From NCBI RefSeq assembly GCF_021271205.1, contig NZ_JAIWKS010000008.1, forward strand, positions 124,001-188,000: a stretch of DNA of 64,000 nucleotides, read 5' to 3'. Made by a program: the position numbers and the translations under genes. This stretch comes from Pseudomonas uvaldensis. Lineage in GTDB: Bacteria > Pseudomonadota > Gammaproteobacteria > Pseudomonadales > Pseudomonadaceae. Below, piece after piece: positions 60,251 to 64,000 of the stretch (positions are counted from its first letter, which is position 1; the number at the start of each line of letters is the position of its first letter). The notes under the pieces are model-generated. The model was not told where the DNA came from. It saw only the letters and a list, made by a program, of their open reading frames with translations, and did no database searches.

Positions 60251-61561
60251 ATGCAAGCGCACACCTTGAGCGCGCAGGCGTCGTTGGTGACGCCCAGCCG
60301 CAAGCGTTTTTTCATCATGGTCCTGCTGTTCATCACCGTCGTGATCAACTACCTGGACCGCAGCAACCTGTCCATCGCCGCCCCCGCGCTGACCAGCGAC
60401 CTGGGTATCGATCCGATTCATGTCGGGCTGATCTTCTCGGCGTTCGGCTGGACCTACGCCGCCATGCAGATCCCCGGGGGCTGGCTGGTGGACCGGGTGC
60501 CGCCGCGCATTCTCTACAGCGCCGCGCTGTTGCTGTGGTCGGTGGCGACGGTAATGCTGGGTTTTGCCGCCAGTTTCATCGCATTGTTCGTGTTGCGCAT
60601 GGCGGTCGGTGCGCTGGAAGCGCCGGCTTATCCGATCAACAGCCGTGTGGTCACCACTTGGTTTCCTGAACGCGAACGGGCCACGGCCATCGGCTTCTAC
60701 ACCTCCGGGCAGTTTGTCGGCCTGGCATTCCTGACGCCTGTGCTGGCCTGGCTGCAGCATGCGTTCGGCTGGCACATGGTGTTCGTGGCAACCGGCGCGG
60801 TGGGCATTCTCTGGGCGGTGATCTGGTACGCCGTGTACCGCGAACCCCGTGATTTCAAAGGGGCCAACGCGGGCGAAATCGAACTGATCCGCGAAGGTGG
60901 CGGGTTGGTGGATATCCAGGCCGACACGGCCAAGGCCAAGGCGAAATTCAGCTGGAGCGACCTGGGCATCGTCCTGTCCCAGCGCAAATTGTGGGGCATC
61001 TACCTGGGCCAGTTCTGCCTGAACTCCACGCTGTGGTTTTTCCTGACCTGGTTCCCGACCTACCTGGTGAAATATCGCGGCATGGATTTCATCAAGTCCG
61101 GTCTGCTCGCGTCGTTGCCATTTCTCGCGGCGTTCGTCGGCGTGCTGTGTTCCGGTTTCTTTTCCGACTGGCTGATCCGTCGTGGCACCAGCGTAGGTTT
61201 TGCACGCAAGCTGCCGATCATTGGCGGGTTGCTGATCTCCACGTCGATCATCGGTGCCAATTTTGTCGAATCGACGCCGCTGGTGATCGCTTTCCTGGCG
61301 CTGGCGTTCTTCGGTAATGGGCTGGCTTCGATCACCTGGTCGCTGGTGTCCACCTTGGCGCCGGCGCGTCTGCTCGGACTGACGGGCGGGGTGTTCAACT
61401 TCATCGGTAATCTCGCCGCCATTGCCACGCCGATTGTGATTGGTTTCCTGGCCAACGGCGATTCGTTTGCCCCGGCCATCACCTATATCGCTGTACTGGC
61501 ATTGGCAGGTGCGCTGTCTTACATCCTGCTGGTGGGTAAGGTCGAGCGCATCGAGTTGTAG
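60251..61561 (+). CDS. MFS transporter of the anion:cation symporter family (DgoT-like)
   Basis: A 436-residue, 12-helix transporter. It shows INYLDRSNLSIAAPAL at helix 1, GWTYAAMQIPGGWLVDRVPPR, EAPAYPINSRVVTTWFPERERA and NSTLWFFLTWFPTYLV, all typical of the sugar-acid group (galactonate, glucarate). With dgoKAD upstream and an IclR regulator downstream, D-galactonate/H+ symport is the best guess. A REPIN separates it from dgoD, so it may have its own promoter, though read-through is possible. Confidence 0.88.
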   Translation: MQAHTLSAQASLVTPSRKRFFIMVLLFITVVINYLDRSNLSIAAPALTSDLGIDPIHVGLIFSAFGWTYAAMQIPGGWLVDRVPPRILYSAALLLWSVATVMLGFAASFIALFVLRMAVGALEAPAYPINSRVVTTWFPERERATAIGFYTSGQFVGLAFLTPVLAWLQHAFGWHMVFVATGAVGILWAVIWYAVYREPRDFKGANAGEIELIREGGGLVDIQADTAKAKAKFSWSDLGIVLSQRKLWGIYLGQFCLNSTLWFFLTWFPTYLVKYRGMDFIKSGLLASLPFLAAFVGVLCSGFFSDWLIRRGTSVGFARKLPIIGGLLISTSIIGANFVESTPLVIAFLALAFFGNGLASITWSLVSTLAPARLLGLTGGVFNFIGNLAAIATPIVIGFLANGDSFAPAITYIAVLALAGALSYILLVGKVERIEL

Positions 61562-61620
61562 TCCGACGGGGCGGGCGACCATAATGCCGCCCGTTCCCCG
61601 ATCACTGTTGAAGGCCGGAT

Positions 61621-62424
61621 ATGCAGCAAGACGATCCAAAAATCACCAAGGACGCAGCGCCTACAGGCACCCAGACATTGCTGCGCGGCCTGGGTGTGGT
61701 CCAGGCGGTTGCCAGCGGTGCGCGGGACTTGAAGGAGATCGCCCGGCTGATCGGCACCACCCGTAGCACCACACATCGCCTGGCTAGTTGCCTGGTGGAC
61801 GAACGTTACCTGCGCGTGGTGCCGCAAGTGGGCTACCTGCTGGGGCCCAAGTTGATCGAGCTGGGTTTCCAGGCGCGCGAAGAGTTACCGCTGGTAAACC
61901 TGGCGGGGCCGTATCTGGATGAGCTGTCGGCGCTGACCGGCGACACGGTGCATCTGGCGATTCGCGAGGGCGACGAGGTCTTGTACCTGTTGAAAAATCC
62001 GGGCCGCTACGGTCCGGAGATGCGTTCCCGCGTAGGTCATCGCATGCCGTTGGCACGCACGGGGATCGGCAAGGCGCTGATGTTGGACGACACCGAGGAG
62101 CAGTGGCAAAGGTTGTTTGAAATCAGCCAGCCAGCGGCAGGGAAAAATCAGTTCTGGCCGCAGCATCAGGAGCAATCCTGGGAGCAGTTCCAGCAGCGGA
62201 TGCGAGAATATGTGGCGGGAGGCTACGCGTTCGACCTGGAAGACAACGAACCCTCGATTCGCTGCGTGGCGGCGCCGATCCGCGATGCGGGCAAGCGCAT
62301 CGTTGCGGGTATCAGCATTGCCAGCACCGTGCCTTACATGCCGCTGGAAAAAATGGCCGAGCTGATTCCCCTGGTCAAAGGAGTCACGGCCCGGCTGTCG
62401 GCGGAGTTGGGCGCCAAGGTCTGA
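61621..62424 (+). CDS. IclR-family transcriptional regulator
   Basis: A 267-residue regulator. The N-terminal winged helix is ARDLKEIARLIGTTRSTTHRLASCLVDERYL; the C-terminal IclR ligand domain has PLARTGIGKALML, YAFDLEDNEPSIRCVAAPIRD and ISIASTVPYMP. Its position after dgoKAD and the transporter suggests galactonate or a pathway intermediate as ligand. It is one of two candidates, with the FadR-type protein, for binding the TCCCA-N5-TGGGA sites. It converges on the alcohol dehydrogenase with an 18-nt gap. Confidence 0.9.
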   Translation: MQQDDPKITKDAAPTGTQTLLRGLGVVQAVASGARDLKEIARLIGTTRSTTHRLASCLVDERYLRVVPQVGYLLGPKLIELGFQAREELPLVNLAGPYLDELSALTGDTVHLAIREGDEVLYLLKNPGRYGPEMRSRVGHRMPLARTGIGKALMLDDTEEQWQRLFEISQPAAGKNQFWPQHQEQSWEQFQQRMREYVAGGYAFDLEDNEPSIRCVAAPIRDAGKRIVAGISIASTVPYMPLEKMAELIPLVKGVTARLSAELGAKV

Positions 62425-62442
62425 TTAGTGGCCTGTGTGGCT

Positions 62443-63495
62443 TCAGGCCTTGAGGGTCGCCATGTCGATGACGAAGCGGTATTTGACGTCGCCGGCGATC
62501 ATGCGGCTGTAGGCTTCATTGATCTGACGGATGTCGAGCATCTCGATGTCGCAGCTGATGTTGTGTTCGGCGCAGAAATCCAGCACTTCCTGGGTTTCGG
62601 CGATTCCGCCAATCAACGATCCGGCCAGGACCCGACGGCCCATGATCAAATTGGCCGCATGGACCGGCGGATCGATCGGCTCGACCAGGCCTACCAGGAT
62701 GTGCACACCGTCGAACCGCAGGGTGCTCAGGTACGGGTTGAGGTCGTGCTGCACCGGAATGGTGTCCAGCAGGTAGTTGAACCGACCGGCCGCGGCGGCC
62801 ATCTGTTCGGCATCGGTGGACACGATCACATGGTCGGCGCCCTGGCGACGGGCTTCTTCGGCCTTGCTGGCCGAGCGGGTGAACAACGTCACTTCCGCAC
62901 CCATGGCCTTGGCGAACTTGATGCCCATGTGGCCCAGTCCGCCCATGCCCAACACGCCGACCTTGTCGCCGGCTTTTACGCCAAAGTGCTTGAGGGGCGA
63001 GTAGGTGGTGATGCCGGCACAGAGAATCGGTGCGGCGCTGGCCGGGTCGAGCGCGGCCGGGATGCGCAGCACAAAATGCTCCTTGACCACGATGCTGTTG
63101 GAGTAACCGCCCATGGTGTGCCCGCCGCTGACACGATCCGGGCTGGCATAGGTTTGGGTCATGCCCTCTAAACAGAATTGTTCCAGGTCGGCGCGACAGG
63201 CATCGCATTGGCGGCAGGAGTCGACCATACAGCCGACGCCCACCAGGTCGCCAACCTTATAGCGCGTAACATTCGCACCGACGGCGGTAACCTTGCCTAC
63301 GATTTCGTGGCCGGGCATCAGCGGGTAAACAGCGATGCCCCATTCGTTGCGGGCCTGGTGGATATCGGAGTGGCAGACGCCACAGTAGAGAATGTCGATT
63401 GCCACGTCGTCGGCCTGCGGGCTGCGCCGTTCGAACTTCATGGGGGCGAGGGGGGCGGTAGGCGATTGGGCGGCGTATCCGATGGCGGTGTACAT
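62443..63495 (-). CDS. zinc-dependent NAD(P) alcohol dehydrogenase (YahK/CAD-like)
   Basis: A 350-residue medium-chain dehydrogenase. The catalytic zinc site is CGVCHSDIHQ and GHEIVG; the structural zinc has CRQCDACRADLEQFC; the Rossmann motif is GVLGMGGLGHMGIKFA. It resembles broad-range aldehyde reductases of the YahK/cinnamyl-alcohol type. It reduces aldehydes with NADPH, by family precedent. It is divergent from an AraC-type regulator gene 179 nt away, which probably controls it. Confidence 0.9.
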   Translation of the reverse strand: MYTAIGYAAQSPTAPLAPMKFERRSPQADDVAIDILYCGVCHSDIHQARNEWGIAVYPLMPGHEIVGKVTAVGANVTRYKVGDLVGVGCMVDSCRQCDACRADLEQFCLEGMTQTYASPDRVSGGHTMGGYSNSIVVKEHFVLRIPAALDPASAAPILCAGITTYSPLKHFGVKAGDKVGVLGMGGLGHMGIKFAKAMGAEVTLFTRSASKAEEARRQGADHVIVSTDAEQMAAAAGRFNYLLDTIPVQHDLNPYLSTLRFDGVHILVGLVEPIDPPVHAANLIMGRRVLAGSLIGGIAETQEVLDFCAEHNISCDIEMLDIRQINEAYSRMIAGDVKYRFVIDMATLKA

Positions 63496-63674
63496 AATGA
63501 ACCTCGCTGAGCAGTGAACAATGAGGCGATCTATTCTGGTAGCCGTGACGACATGGGGCGATGGCGATTCCTACGGGTGTCATGCCTAATCCTCCGGCCT
63601 TGGCCGTGAATTGATCCTATGGAGTGCCAGACCTGCGATGATGTTCCTATCCCTTTTTCCGTGAAGTCTTTCCC

Positions 63675-64000
63675 ATGTTGTTGACCCGCCATCTCGATGC
63701 CAACGCGGCGCTGGTTTCGCTGATCGAACCCTTGGCCAACCGTGACGGTTTCATCCCTACGCGATTGCCTGGCGTGCAAGTGCTGCGGTGTAGCCAGGAT
63801 ATTGCCCGTGGTCCGCAGCTTTACGAACCGAGCCTGGTCATCATCGCCCAGGGCAGCAAACTGGCGTACCTGGGGCCTCGCACGCTGGAATACGGCGCGG
63901 GGCATTACCTGATCCAGGCGTTGCCGGTGCCGTTCGAGTGCGAAACCTATGCCATGCCCGATGCTCCGCTGCTCGGGATTTCCGTTGCGATCGATCGGGC
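63675..64000 (+). CDS. AraC-family regulator, N-terminal part (cut by window edge)
   Basis: 108 codons are visible from ATG 63675 without a stop: MLLTRHLDANAALVSLIEPL, then FIPTRLPGVQVLRCSQ, YEPSLVIIAQGSKLAYLG and HYLIQALPVPFECETYA. This is the AraC_N-type sensor domain (as in YqhC-like activators). The DNA-binding domain should lie beyond the window. Its divergent position fits control of the zinc alcohol dehydrogenase, as YqhC controls yqhD in E. coli. Confidence 0.85.
   Translation, partial: MLLTRHLDANAALVSLIEPLANRDGFIPTRLPGVQVLRCSQDIARGPQLYEPSLVIIAQGSKLAYLGPRTLEYGAGHYLIQALPVPFECETYAMPDAPLLGISVAIDR

Overview
The window looks like a chromosomal segment of a fluorescent-group Pseudomonas. 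Three things point there. The block from comEC to moaA (about 15.8-47.1 kb) runs in the order familiar from Pseudomonas: comEC, exbBD, lpxK, kdsB, murB, rne, rluC, sppA, maf, yceD, rpmF, plsX, fabD, fabG, acpP, fabF, pabC, mltG, tmk, holB, pilZ, tatD, tetR, moaA. Pseudomonas-type REP sequences occur at four places. Coding regions are GC-rich and densely packed. I saw no tRNA, rRNA, CRISPR array, prophage or complete insertion sequence. One 140-bp MITE-like element is present.

Layout. (1) 1-8.5 kb: most of a Flp/Tad pilus locus on the + strand (end of an upstream gene, two TadE-type pseudopilins, tadZ, tadA, tadB, tadC, then after a 472-nt gap the secretin rcpA, tadD and a DUF3613-like protein). 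flp, rcpC and the prepilin peptidase are not in the window. (2) 8.5-15.7 kb: a small conserved protein and fadE on the - strand, a transglutaminase-like protein, a glutathione transferase, a MITE, a YadGH-type ABC exporter and a DUF2062 protein. (3) 15.8-22.7 kb: comEC, exbB/exbD, lpxK, ycaR, kdsB, a low-molecular-weight phosphatase and murB. (4) 23-27.3 kb: a molybdenum hydroxylase operon (iorA-iorB-xdhC-mocA type), apparently inserted between murB and rne. (5) 27.5-45 kb: rne with its structured leader, rluC, and the phospholipid/fatty-acid gene string, ending with holB, pilZ and tatD. Directly after tatD a small RNA matching RgsA is encoded on the opposite strand. (6) 45.3-48.3 kb: a TetR regulator, moaA, a DUF4823 lipoprotein and a DUF1285 protein. 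(7) 48.5-62.4 kb: a sugar-acid region with a FadR-type regulator, an SMP-30 lactonase, an SDR sugar dehydrogenase, the AraFGH ABC importer, then dgoK, dgoA, dgoD, an MFS transporter and an IclR regulator. A few small genes and a second GST interrupt it. (8) 62.4-64 kb: a zinc alcohol dehydrogenase divergent from a truncated AraC-family regulator.

How the parts fit. The sugar genes make an almost complete De Ley-Doudoroff route: galactose is oxidised to the lactone, hydrolysed to galactonate, dehydrated by DgoD, phosphorylated by DgoK and cleaved by DgoA to pyruvate and glyceraldehyde-3-phosphate. The SDR gene and dgoK have near-identical promoters with the same palindrome at the same distance, so they are probably co-activated. 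The araF operon and the FadR-type regulator share a different operator. In the fatty-acid region, the RgsA-like RNA contains a stretch complementary to the ribosome-binding region of acpP, which lies 6.5 kb away in the same window. Other regulatory structures seen directly are a long hairpin holding the rcpA start codon, a hairpin just upstream of the rne start, and terminator-like hairpins on both sides of acpP.
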